64,000 nt of DNA from Beroe forskalii (lineage: Eukaryota > Ctenophora > Nuda > Beroida > Beroidae). This document shows positions 26,794 through 37,342 of this stretch, piece after piece. Positions within the stretch are counted from its first letter, which is position 1, and each line of letters begins with the position of its first letter. The notes below the pieces were generated by a model that was not told where the DNA came from, did not search any database, and saw nothing but the letters and a program-made list of their open reading frames with translations. The position numbers were made by a program, and so were the translations under genes. The stretch spans positions 62,001-126,000 of the forward strand of contig WFMF01000269.1 in NCBI GenBank assembly GCA_011033025.1. The letters are read 5' to 3'.

Positions 26794-27164
26794 TAGTATA
26801 TACACGGCCGATTCGAAGTAAGTTTAATTTGGACAGATTTAGAACCTAGCAGGACACCTTATGAATTATTTGTATTAGTCTTCACATTTGTATTTTGAAG
26901 CTTTTTTGAAGAGGCAGCAATCAGCATAAGAACATAGATTCCATCAAAACGTTCATTTCCATAAACTTTTGCAAAATCAACGGTACAAACAAATCGAAAA
27001 GATACAACCACGAAGTGAATATTGATGAAGACATACACATTCTCACATTCTCAAGAATCAATTCACATTTGAATGATAATTGTACAAGTACAACATGCTA
27101 ATTCGTTCCTTATCTCCCAGCTGTTTGTTGATAGCGTCCTCGCTTTGGTGGGTGCCAGGCGTTA

Positions 27165-27345
27165 TCCTGATGTCAACTTTAAACCTGAAATTAAACCTGG
27201 TGTCAACTTTAAACCTGAACTTAAACCTGGTAATATTATTAGAATTAGAATTAGAATTATTAGAATTAGAATTATTAGAATTAGAATTAGAATTAGAATT
27301 AGAATTAGAATTAGAATTTAATTTAACTTTAAACCTGAAATTGAT
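27165..27345. repeat. Tandem cttaaacctg repeats and (TTAGAA)n microsatellite
   Basis: Two copies of gtcaactttaaacctgaa-ttaaacctgg precede a run of about 14 TTAGAA-type hexamers (27236-27316), after which the aactttaaacctgaaatt motif returns. The open frames encoding Arg-Ile or Leu-Glu repeats here are artefacts of the hexamer. Confidence 0.9.
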
Positions 27346-27623
27346 TTTATAAAACCTGCAATACCTACGGTAACACGTAGGAAAAACAGTAAGTGTTCCA
27401 CCAGTGAATAATTATGAAGTTACCAGTAACTAATTAACTGGTTGAAATGACTAGTTTACTGGTTTAAGTCCTACTACCAGTACCTGTTGGAGACAGAGCG
27501 GAGTAGCTTGACTCTGATTGAGAGTCCTATAAGGGTAGCCATACTGCAGTGAGGTATGGTAGGGGTGAAGGTCACCTGAAAGTGATCGGCTGGGTTTATC
27601 AGTATTATTCACTCAGAATCATA

Positions 27624-27748
27624 GCCCCTCAAACCACTGAGTTAGAGGGGCAGTTCGAACTGCAGTTTGCGCGTATTTTGTCTGCGCGGCGTTAGTTTTC
27701 GCAAACTTACGCCGCGCACACAAAAGACGCGCCCAGTTCGAATTGTCC
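27624..27748. mobile_element. Foldback element with two hairpins
   Basis: A GCCCCTC/GAGGGGC hairpin is followed by a larger one with about 25-bp arms (gcgcgtattttgtctgcgcg against ttacgccgcgcacacaaaag). The larger hairpin is flanked by the palindrome cagttcgaactg on one side and a cagttcgaattg copy on the other. It resembles the foldback elements at 26.6 and 53.6 kb in design. It lies just beyond the last recognised CIAO2B splice donor. Confidence 0.6.
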
Positions 27749-27758
27749 TTGTACTCAC

Positions 27759-28222
27759 AGCAATGTGATTCTCAGTATCATTGCAAGTGATGAGTTCCTC
27801 CTGAACCACACTGAGCTCCTCCAAGGTGTGGGGGTGTTCCGGGTCCTTAATGTCCCGGATCAGATCAAACACCTCCCGGGCGTCTACTTCGTCATACACC
27901 TGCTGGTGGAATGGGGGAGGGTCAAAGATTTAGCTTCATTAAACTGCTGTGCAGTTGTACTGCTATTCGGACCGCTTTGAAGTTCCATGTTGTGGACAAT
28001 GCAGTTTTACAACTGAGTGAACTGTTGAGTGAACTTTGAAGATCCCAGAAAAATTAATTATTTTTGTGAAAAACCAGTGTTTACTCAGAGAAGAAATAAG
28101 TTCAACAAAGAACAGTAAGAATGCCATATCACCTCATCATCCCAGTCAGTGTTCCTGCTTTCTCTGTGGGATGCCACCTCCTTGATGACAGGAGTAGCGT
28201 TCTGAAGGGGTGCTCCGTTCAT
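27759..28222 (-). CDS. CIAO2B: CIAO2B (MIP18) N-terminal two exons, partial
   Basis: CIAO2B is the MIP18 subunit of the cytosolic iron-sulfur targeting complex with CIAO1 and MMS19, which loads Fe-S clusters on nuclear and cytosolic enzymes. Exon 1 is 28222-28133 (30 codons, starts MNGAPLQNATPVI, resembling the LLENANPLIY start of the family). Exon 2 is 27899-27759 (47 codons). Both are phase 0 with good GT-AG ends. Exon 2 contains EVDAREVFDLIRDIKDPEHP and TLEELSVV, the family hallmark, closer to CIAO2B than CIAO2A. The remaining half, which carries the TPT..HCS..TLIGL region, was not found between the exon-2 donor and about 24 kb. Either the 3' exon lies beyond a long intron, or it is lost or misassembled. 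Confidence 0.85.
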
Positions 28223-28754
28223 CCTCAAATAAGGAGAGGTGTGAGAATGTTAGTTTAAATAGACTCATTTTATATTTTTTATCAAGTTATTCTATTGCTA
28301 AATGGCAAATGCAACAGCAAAAGTACGGTGTGTCATAATGTTAAAATATGGATGATTGAAATGCCACTTACTGACTTGATACAATAATGCAATTTGCTTT
28401 ATTTTAAATACCTCTCGCTTTCTTAAAACCTGTCAATAGATAAAAGCATCAAAAACGGAAGCGGTTAGTTAACAGTGAAAAATATTCTATTGGTTTTTAA
28501 CTTGCATACAAGAAGAAAATGATCTGAAATATCAAATAACCAACAATTCAATAAATTAAAATTGGTACAAAATAAAAAGTTATTAAAAAAGTGTGTCTGA
28601 AACCAAAATCCCCAGTCAATGGCTTTAGGAAACAAATCTTGTTCCACAAAATAAAGATTTTGGTATAAATTGATGATGAACTACATTTGATACATCTACC
28701 ATATTCACGAATTTTTGGTTCATGTACAATTGCACATACATTTGTGATTTGCCT
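28223..28754. other. CIAO2B/RAD1 intergenic spacer
   Basis: About 530 bases of AT-rich DNA between the CIAO2B start and the RAD1 stop codon, both on the - strand. It should hold the RAD1 3' UTR and CIAO2B promoter; I see no clear TATA or CpG feature. Confidence 0.4.
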
Positions 28755-30346
28755 TCAATCCTCGTGGTCCTCGTCAGGCGCACAGAGGTACTCCACAAAG
28801 GAGGTGCTATTGTCCTCTGTCTTTATCATGTATTGCAGTGAGAGGAACCCCCTGCCATCCATCCTGATAGAGATCTTAGTGCTCTGCAGGAGCGCGTTTA
28901 TGGACGGTTTCAGCAGGGTCAACTTGTACTTGTTGCTCTGAGTCCGGGTACACTCGAAGGACTCCACCATATCGGAGTCCTTGGGGTACTCGTTGCTGGT
29001 CCGTCCCGCGTGACCGAATGTTGAGAGTCTGAACCAGGGAGCGTCCGGCGACATGAGGATCTCCACTACCTCACTACTCACGTCCAGATCGTTAAAAGCG
29101 TCCTTCAGACACTCGGACTTCATGATTATCTTGTTCTCAACCCCCACACTCGTGAAGTTGAAGTCGAGGATCTCGTCAGCTTCCAGAGTCTTAATGTGAC
29201 ACTCCGTTACCACTCCCCCCTCCTCCAAGACCAGCCCTAACGGACTACCCTCTCCGGGGTAGAACATCCTGAGGGAGGTAAAGCAGTGACCCGGGGCGCC
29301 CCCCAGGATGTTGAGACACTCCATCAGCACGTTCAGGTTAATCCGGAATACGAGGGTGTCTGACGAGAAACTGTAGCTTTGGAAGAGCGTGGACTGGAGG
29401 AACGCGTTAACCTGGGAGAGGTGTACGACATTTCAAGACATTTCATCCCAGGACATTTCATGATCCCTTCCCTGACCCTAACGTTAACCTTAACCGAGAC
29501 CATAACATTTGCCGGAGTTAGAATATTACGAGATAAAATGTCGTGAGATAATGTGTCGTGAGATGATATTTCGTGATATAAAGCACGTCGTGAGATGATA
29601 TTTCGTGATATAAAGTGTCGTGAGATGAGATTTCATGAGATGAAATGTCGTGAATAAAATGTCGTGAGATAAAGTGTCGTGAATGAGATCTCATGAATGA
29701 AATGTCGCGAGATGAGATGTCGTGAATGAAATGTCGTGAGATGAAATGTCGTGAGATGAGGTGTCGTGAATGAAATGTCGTGAATGAAGTGTCATGAATG
29801 AAGTGTCGTGAGATGAAAATCTCATCTCACGACACTTCATTCATGACACTTCATTCACGACATTTCATTGAAATGTCGTGACTCGTGAGATGAAATGTCG
29901 TGACTCGTGAGATGAAATGTCGTGACTCGTGAGATGAAATGTCGTGAATGAAATGTCGTGAGATGAGATGTCCGGTGGCTCCCAGTTACCTGGGCACACT
30001 TGCTCTCCTCGACAGTGACTTTGAGACGAGATGTCGTGTGATAAAATGTCGTGAATGAGATGTCGGGAATGAAATGTCGTGAGATGAAATGCCGTGAGAT
30101 AAAGTGTCGTGAGATGAAATGTCATGAATGAAAAGCCGTGAGATGAAAAGCTGTGAATGAAATAAGACGAAATTTCCGATTGTCCCCAACCTGTGCACAC
30201 TTGCTCTCCTCGACAGTGACTTTGAGGCCGTTGTTGCTGATGAAGACGGTGGCGTGGTCCTTGAAAGACACGGACTTTAGGACGGAGGAGATACACCGGA
30301 CGTTATCCAGACGAGCTTCAAACAGGTGCTGACTCGTTTGTACCAT
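28755..30346 (-). CDS. RAD1: RAD1 checkpoint clamp subunit (9-1-1 complex)
   Basis: RAD1 is the PCNA-like subunit that forms the RAD9-RAD1-HUS1 ring loaded on damaged DNA to activate ATR signalling. Exon 1 is 30346-30191 (52 codons, phase 0, donor CAG|GTTGGG). Exon 2 is 29411-28755 (218 codons plus TGA). The total is 270 residues, against about 280 in vertebrates. Family landmarks in order are LDNVRCISSVLKSVSFKDHA, GLKVTVEESKCAQ at the exon boundary, VNAFLQSTLF, FRINLNVLMECLNILG, LEEGGVVTECHIKTLE, SPDAPWFRLSTFG, the EYPKDSD segment, and GFLSLQYMIKTED before an acidic tail ending DEDHED. The single intron holds a minisatellite and a second copy of the exon-1 3' end with its own donor, which could compete in splicing. 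Confidence 0.95.
29445..30175. repeat. GTCGTGAGATGAAAT minisatellite in RAD1 intron 1
   Basis: Dozens of degenerate units of about 12-15 bp built from (a)aatgtcgtgagatga and aatgtcgtgaatga. The array is split by the duplicated exon end at 29990-30026. Part of it is inverted: 29769-29816 and 29822-29869 are perfect 48-bp inverted arms around a 5-bp spacer. Confidence 0.95.
29990..30026 (-). pseudogene. Duplicated 3' end of RAD1 exon 1 with splice donor
   Basis: Thirty-seven bases match 30189-30225 (the end of RAD1 exon 1) with one mismatch. They encode KVTVEESKCAQ again and end in a donor CAG|GTAACT. That donor looks closer to consensus than the authentic CAG|GTTGGG. Use of it would include about 200 bases of minisatellite; the authentic frame meets a stop near 30122. 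Confidence 0.8.
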
Positions 30347-32095
30347 CCTAGTGGGAAGTCAAGAATTCAGGTGACATAATGAGGGCGTTTACAGTTACAC
30401 CTTACAAAGCATCATACAGGGCGTGGGATTTTCCTTATTTTTACATGGATACTGACTTGACATATAGATATATTGATCAAGTATTCAAGGCAACTTTGAT
30501 TTTGAGAAATTCAAATTATGACGTACATTTATCCTTACAAGAACCTTCCAACTAACGGTATTCTTGACTTAAGGCCCAGAGACACAAGGGTAATACATTG
30601 AGTACAATGTCTAATGTTCGTGGCATAGATACACAGTACACACACATCTTGTGTAGTGAGGTAGTGTACATGAAGCTTTACAGTGTTGTTGTGTATATGC
30701 ATGCGTCAACCACCTGCTACAACTACAGGACTCAGGGTGTATCCTACACGCAACTGTGCCAGGGCAGATTCATTATATTTAACTACGCACAGAACCTTTG
30801 GAAATTAACAAATTATTGAGTGAGTGGTCTGTATTAACTTTTGCCCTGATTGGACAGTGTCAGGAAGATTTCGGGATCCTATGGGTATGCTAATTCGCCG
30901 CAGATCTTTTGTCCACTATCTACCAGATTACATCGATTGTAACTTGTAAAATTATTCAAGTAGTTCAATGGTCATATCCAAAAGGAAGCAATGAAAGGAA
31001 TCGGTAATTGCACTAAATTTCAAAATGCAAGCGCATCAAATAAATTCAGAAACTCAAATGATAAATTTATTAAACATGGAACCCATAAGTGTAATTAAAA
31101 ATTTTTACTCGAATACAAATACTAATGATAAAAGCAATACCAACGCATGCCAGTATTGCAAGAAAAGGGGAAATTTGGAATGTTTTATGGTTTTCTATAT
31201 TTGAAAAAAACCTACACTGACTATTTTAGAAAAATACTGTTTTAAAAATCTTTATTCATGCCGCACGTACTGGCTAGAAAGTTCCTAATGCCTAATTTGA
31301 AATCAAATAATGAGGCACAGCTCTCAATCACATCAAACATGAACCACAAAACATTTAACATGCAGTTGACCACAGGAAATATCAACCACAGTAAACATGA
31401 GCCACAGGAAACAGGAGCCACAATAAATCCCATGAACCGACGGAATCATCTATCATAGGGACAGTTAATCACAGGTATCATGAATTACAAGAATCATCAA
31501 CTACAAGTAACATGAACCGAAGCAATCATCTTTCACAGGAAACATGAAAACAGGAATCGTCCACCGCAATAACATGAAACATCAACATCACAAATCATGA
31601 ACCACTGGAATCATCAACAACAGGAACTATGAACAAAAACCACAGGAATCATGAACAAAATCCACAGGAGTCATGAACAAAAGTCACAGGAATCATCACA
31701 ACAGGAAACATGAACAACAGACAACATGAAACATTTGATGCAAGAAGCATCACCAATAAGAAACTTGAAATGGAAGACTTCCAAATCCTAAAGAATCTAT
31801 TGAGACTGTGGTATGAGAGCTATTGCCACATGATACTCTATTGATTCCATATCAATCACCAAATAAAACATACACTAACTAAGGCTAACATCATTTTTCA
31901 AATTTCTCTAATTCAACACGAAAGTCCATTGTACCGAGGTAAATGTTAATTATATATTTAAACACGATCGATTTTAAATAATTCCGTCTTTTTGATTTGA
32001 ATTGCTGTAATAAATCAAATGTATCTTACAACGCGAAAGATGCCTGATACAGTGCAGCAGGGAGAAAGTATGCTGACTTTTCCAACAGACCACAG
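30347..32095. other. Region upstream of RAD1
   Basis: No exon is supported. 31430-31740 is a degenerate array of acaggaa-atcatgaac-type units. The rest is AT-rich. The RAD1 promoter should lie near its left end, but no motif stands out. Confidence 0.4.
31430..31745. repeat. Degenerate tandem repeat, ACAGGAATCATGAAC type
   Basis: Roughly 15-18-bp units mixing caggaa, atcatgaac and acatgaaac are repeated with strong degeneration. Small open frames over it lack domains. Confidence 0.6.
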
Positions 32096-32332
32096 TTAAT
32101 GCTTTAATGGGGTGTCGGCACCTCTGAGATCGGTGTCTGAAATTTCCACAAAACCGTCATTTCGAGGTGGCGACGCCTGCGTATTAAAGGGTAGAGCCTG
32201 GTTCCTGTTGTGCAAAGCATTGATCCCCAGCATTTTATCCTCCATGAAGAGATCATTCATCTTTCGGAAAAATAGGTTTTTTCCGCTCGCTTGCCGGAGT
32301 GGTCCACTCAAAAAGTCACCAAATCTTCCTTT
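32096..32332 (-). CDS. Orphan open exon, possibly a 3'-terminal exon
   Basis: An open frame of about 78 codons on the - strand ends in TAA at 32096. It contains GRFGDFLSGPLRQASG, KNLFFRKMNDLFMEDKM and a VEISDTDL-containing tail. Its composition looks coding and is unlike the flanking DNA. No family is recognised. A possible acceptor (gcgacaag) would fit the phase of the last clear PPP4R2 exon (33296-33142), so it might be an alternative PPP4R2 3' end. It might equally be the last exon of an unseen gene. Confidence 0.35.
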   Translation of the reverse strand, partial: KGRFGDFLSGPLRQASGKNLFFRKMNDLFMEDKMLGINALHNRNQALPFNTQASPPRNDGFVEISDTDLRGADTPLKH

Positions 32333-32559
32333 TTCTTGTCGCAGTTACTTGATAAATGTTTGAGGGATGAGAATATGTATGAGAGGGTGTCCCATCTTTG
32401 TAATATACTCGATTTATACATCTGAACGAATGAAAGGGCGCCAGAATTGTCATTTGGAACTTCTGAAGTGGTAGGAACCGATGATCCGGTTAAAGTTTAC
32501 AACTTGCTAAATATATAGGAGTCAAGACTGATCTGCGTCAAGTAAATACTTATCACAAA

Positions 32560-32835
32560 CTAAGGAATGTACATCATAATATACACTATACGGTATACAT
32601 TGTGCAAGGGATGGATCGCACAAATACACAAGAACATACATACACATTTCAGCTGATGACACCTGATGGAGATGTATAAAATACTGGTGTACAATATACT
32701 GTATAGCGATGTACATTGTATATATTGTAAAATGTATAGCGATGTACATAACAATGTACATAGTGCATAACAATGTACACACTGACAGAAATAGAGGATT
32801 ATGATGTACACTGATGGTGATGTATATATGTATAT
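32560..32835. repeat. GTACA/TGTAC-rich degenerate repeat
   Basis: Repeated gcgatgtacat-tgtata and aacaatgtaca motifs. The 136- and 92-codon minus-strand frames here are Tyr/Ile/Cys-rich by-products of this repeat. Confidence 0.6.
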
Positions 32836-32949
32836 CAATTATACAGGAATGTACAACTGATAGATAGACGGGGAGGCGCCGAATGTCTGATGCTACAGAG
32901 TCTCTGTGGACGGCGCGAGACGGGGGTGGCAATATGTACAGCGTCCCTC

Positions 32950-35900
32950 TAGCCTTTCGTTATCCTGGGAGAGGAGAGGTGGTTGTAACGTTAGATTTTC
33001 TAAAAAGTACATAAAATAATGAAGATTTAACGAAATTGGTTAATTGTTTCATATTTCCAACAAGTCTTTCCCTCAGAAAAATCGGAGTCTCTGATTTTTG
33101 AAGAGCTATGTCCCCTCTCCCCGCTTCCCTCCCTCACTTACCTTCCCTGCAATTCTGGTCGGAGGGGTGATCTGAGAGGATGTCCGAGAGACTGGATGAC
33201 TTCTCGTCCTCGTCTGAGGAGTATGTTGTGGTGCTCACTAAGTCCTGCTCTCCAGTGATGCCCTCTGCCTTGTTACTGCCGTTACTTGCGGGGCTGCTGA
33301 GAGATGGAAGGTTGACGAGGGTATTAGAATGGGTATGGGATAAATCGGAGGAGTCTCAGAGACGTTTTTGAGATATGGATGGAGAGAAATGGATGCTTTC
33401 GATGAATGCAAGATACATCTAAGAATCCTTGTTTATATTCATGGCAAGTAAACTCACTGATTGTGGGATATGATGGCTTTGGAGGGCTCAGCTTCGGTGG
33501 AAACGTCTCCTGGTTCAGTGGTAGTAGAGTCAGGGGTTACAGCAACCACGGGTAATTCGGGTTCCTGAAACACGATGGGGCATTATTACTGGTAAGAGAA
33601 CAGAGGCATCTTCAACCGTCGTCAATGGGACTGCTGTCGATGGAATGAAAAGTGAAGAAATAGTTTTATAATTATCACGAAATATTGTAAAACGTACCTC
33701 TGTCATAGATTCGGTTTGTTGCATTTCTTCATTCACTTCTGAAATATTGTTGCTTATCACTTCATTGTCTTTGGAATACAGAAATTCGTCGTCTGTCTGA
33801 TCCATTAAATCTGATTCCATCTCTGAACTGTCTTGCATCCGCGGTCGCTTCGGAGATCGATCGTCACTCCCGTTTGCCCTTTTCTTGCTTTCTTCCCTGC
33901 AAGATTAGGTTATGACCAGTGAATGGATATATCGAAGTGACACGCACATTGGCTACCAATCTTCGACAGCATGGCGATGTTATTGCAATTAAATCAACTG
34001 ACAACTAATAAAAGAACATACATGTTGCACTCCATTTCCCCGTTTAGCAGTGGTTTTGACTTCTTTCCGAAATCCTCGACACTTCTGAAATAGTAATGCT
34101 ATGATCATCCAGAGTATATCAACTGCATATCATACACGAAATGAGTTGTTTAACACTAAAAAGTTATGTAATCAACTGCAGAGAAGCGATTACGTAATGA
34201 ACTGGTGACATCATTTCCGATAACCAGCATAAGCTATTATTTGACCAGTGTGTTAACGCCCTAATAGACGTGCAAAAGAACTCCAGATCATTGACAGTAA
34301 TTATCTCGTGTACAGACCTCATTAACCCGTTTCCGTTAAGGACAGTGTTTGGAAGGAGGGATGAAGGGGCCTTCTTGGGGAAAGGGTCCACAGTTGATGT
34401 TATTTCACGACCAAGCATGCCCCTCTCTTTGAAAATTGACGAAACAATTACTGAAATCTAATCAAATGAAGGTACACTCACCTTCTCTAGACCCCGGGAG
34501 TATTTATCAAACTTTTTGTAGTGCTTGTTGGGTTCGAGTAACAACTCCAGCAGTCTCTGAACAGTGAAAGGGGCCCGGTAGAACCCATTCAGAAGGCCCA
34601 GTAGCCGGTCCTTGGTGGTCTGGAACTCGGTGGCTGAGGGAGCTGAGGCATCACCATTCTCCGTTACAGTCTCCATAAAGTCATCCAACACTCGCTCTAG
34701 TTTATACACCAAGAGGGGCTTTACAATGTTCCAGTTGTAACTGAAATGATGAGACGTTACTCGGTACGTCAGGGCAATATCAGGCGACTGGGATGGATGA
34801 CTATCATGAGTCGCCGTGAAATTGAAAACTCAAAACATTTATGTTCACTGTCACCTCTTCAACTTTTGAGATTGAAGGGAGAAGCCGTTACTTGATCGAA
34901 ATATCCATGAATGATTTCGTAGCACTGGTGTCAGAGACACGTCGTGTAACGCAACGGTGTCAGAGTCACATAGTGTGACGTACTGATGTCAGGGACACGT
35001 AGTGTGACATACTGGTGTCAAAGACACGAAGTGTGACGTACTGGCGTCAGAGACACGTAGTATGGTGGACTGGTGTCAGAGACACATAGTGTGACGTACT
35101 GGTGTCAGAGACACGTAGTGTGACGTACTGGTGTCAGAGACACGAAGTCTGCGCGACGTACACCAGTACGTCACACTACGTCTTCTCTGATTTCAGTGTA
35201 CGGCCCTTGACACCAGTAGGTAACACTACTGGTGTCAGAGAGACAATGTAGCATGACATGCACTGCGGGGTACCAGTACGTCACACTACGATACACGTCG
35301 CCACAATGTGTGACGTACTGTTAATTTGGTCTCTGACACCAGACGTCACAGGTAGTGGACGTACTGCGTCAGAGACACGTCACCGACAGAGACGTGACGT
35401 ACCGACTACTGTCAGAGAACACGTAGTGTGACGTATTGGCGTCAGAGCATGTAGTGTGACGTACTGGTGTGACGTACTGGTGTCAGAGACTAACGTAGTG
35501 TGAGCGTTCTGGTGTCATTATACGGGTCAGAGACAGCATGCAGTGTGATAGAGTACTAGTGTCAGAGACTACTGTGTCAGAAAACACGTACTGGCCTCTG
35601 AGTGTGACACTGCGTCAGTACATGTAGTGTGACGTAATTGTGCCAGAGGTGACGTATTGCGTCAGACGTATTGGTGTCAGATACACGTAGTGTGACGTAC
35701 TGGTGTCGAGAGAGATAGGAAGTGTGACGTGTACTGGCGTCAGAGACACGTTGTGTGTGATGTACTGGTGTCCGGCGTCAGAGACAAACAACACACGTAG
35801 TGTGATCGTACCGGTCAGAGACACGCAGTGTGACGTACTGGTGTCAGAGAGTCTCTAAGGGCTCTGATTTCAGTACGTCACAGACACACCAGTAGGTAAC

Positions 35901-37342
35901 ACTACGTGTGACATCACACTACGTGGTGTCAGAGACAGTACGTCACACTACGTGTGACGTAGTGGTGTACGTCACACTACGTATCTCGACACGTATTCAC
36001 GTGTGACGTACCGGTGTACGCGTCCCTGACAAGAGGCACGTGGTGTGACGTACTACTGGTGTCAGAAACCGAGACACGTAGTGTGACATGGGTGTGACGT
36101 ACTGGTGCTGGACAGAGATACGTAGTGTGAAGTATCACACTTGGTGTCACTGACAGAGGTGACGAAAACCGTGGTGTCAGATACATAGTGTGACGTACGG
36201 ACATGTGACGTACTGGTGTCAGAGATTGGTGTCGTGTATCATTGGTGCCAGATACACGAGTGTACTGGTGTCAGAGAGACATGTAATTGGTGCCAGATAT
36301 ACTTAGTGTAACGTTTCGATGTCAGGTGTATCGTTTATACCCAGAGTAGAAGATCGGACTTTATGAATTTCAGTGAATCTAGTATCAAATAAATGTGTCA
36401 ATGTACACATTATGAGCCATGTACTCTCGAATACCTTGTACACTAAACCATGCTCTGATCCCAGCAATCTAGTGACCACAAATGTGTCGCCACGAATACT
36501 ATGTACACTACAACTTACAATGTGTCTGCAATTCCACCCATGACTATGACTTACCATGTGTCGCCACGAATACCTTGTACACTACAACCATGCTCTGATC
36601 CCAGCAACTCTAACCCCTGACCACACCGCTTACCATGTGTCGCCACGAATACCATGTACACTACAACTTACAATGCTCTGATTCCTGCAATTCCCACCCC
36701 TGACTATGTCACTTACCATGTGTCGCCACGAATACCATGTACACTACAACTTACAATGCTCTGATTCCTGCAATTCCCACCCCTGACTATGTCACTTACC
36801 ATGTGTCGCCACGAATACCATGTACACTACAACTTACAATGCTCTGATTCCTGCAATTCCCACCCCTGACTATGTCACTTACCATGTGTCGCCACGAATA
36901 CCATGTACACTACAACTTTTACAATGCTCTGATTCCTGCAATTCCACACCCCCGACTATGTCACTTACCATGTGTCGCCACGAATACCATGTACACTACA
37001 ACTTACAATGCTCTGATTCCTGCAATTCCCACCCCTGACTATGTCACTTACCATGTGTCGCCACGAATACCATGTACACTACAACTTACAATGCTCTGAT
37101 TCCTGCAATTCCCACCCCTGACTATGTCACTTACCATGTGTCGCCACGAATACCATGTACACTACAACTTACAATGCTCTGATTCCTGCAATTCCCACCC
37201 CTGACTATGTCACTTAACATGTGTCGCCCGTTTTGGAGATGGATTTGAGGTACTCGTCAAGGGAGGGGGATATCGTCTTTACCGTGAGCTTCTCAAACTC
37301 TGTCAAATTAGCGATAATTCCCTCATCTTTTTCTAGAGTCAT
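32950..37342 (-). CDS. PPP4R2: PPP4R2, protein phosphatase 4 regulatory subunit 2
   Basis: PPP4R2 targets the PP4 catalytic subunit with PPP4R3, acting in gamma-H2AX/RPA2 dephosphorylation and centrosome or snRNP roles. Exon 1 is 37342-37218 (MTLEKDEG start; SPSLDEYLKSISKTGDT matches the family's N-terminal helix and K-T-G-[DE]-T). Exon 2 is 34740-34482 (NWNIVKPLLVYKLERVLDDF, LLNGFYRAPFTVQRLLELL, KFDKYSRGLEK). Probable later exons are about 34084-34022, 33896-33698 (ANGSDDRSPKRPRM, then an acidic stretch), 33564-33458 and 33296-33142 (Ser/acidic). The stop is likely just after the acceptor near 32967. The folded N-terminal half is well conserved, and the tail is acidic and disordered as in the family. 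Oddities: the base pair after exon 1 reads TT where GT is expected, and the exon-2/exon-3 phases do not join simply. Intron 1 holds two satellite arrays. Confidence 0.88.
34915..36300. repeat. 29-bp minisatellite, array 2, scrambled
   Basis: The same unit as at 3.6-4.4 kb (gacgtactggtgtcagagac) is present, but irregular. Units are truncated, fused and locally inverted (for example caccagtacgtcacactacg at about 35160 and 35880-35985). It lies in PPP4R2 intron 1. The disorder may be biological rearrangement or a consensus artefact in a long repeat. Confidence 0.9.
36395..37225. repeat. 83-bp satellite carrying splice donors
   Basis: About ten tandem units with an 83-bp period (for example starts at 36715 and 36798) run from the 3' boundary of PPP4R2 exon 1 into intron 1. 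On the gene strand most units contain GGCGACACATG|GTAAGT, which copies the exon-1 end, and a ttgcag acceptor-like site. Right-hand units are near identical; left-hand units have decayed. Confidence 0.93.

Larger units (their letters stand above)
24032..27164. other. Region between the second + gene and CIAO2B
   Basis: No exon is recognised on either strand. The missing 3' exons of both converging genes should lie here if they are adjacent, but I could not find a CIAO2B C-terminal domain. Contents are small tandem repeats (24169-24365, 24440-24545, 25077-25132), a GC-richer patch at 24740-24900 of unknown nature, and a foldback element at 26631-26793. Confidence 0.4.

Noticed and set aside
27073-27352. 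Arg-Ile and Leu-Glu repeat proteins on the + strand
   Set aside because: They arise solely from the (TTAGAA)n microsatellite.
29865-30296. 143-codon minus-strand frame rich in His, Ser and Thr
   Set aside because: It reads through the RAD1 exon in the wrong frame and then through the GTCGTGAGATGA minisatellite.
32522-32932. 136-codon minus-strand frame rich in Tyr, Ile and Cys
   Set aside because: It lies over GTACA-rich repeats and has no domain; only its extreme 5' end might touch a PPP4R2 exon.
35615-36204. Minus-strand frames of 69-75 codons
   Set aside because: They are translations of the scrambled 29-bp minisatellite.
36820-37099. Two overlapping + strand frames of 72-75 codons
   Set aside because: They are translations of the 83-bp satellite on the strand opposite PPP4R2.
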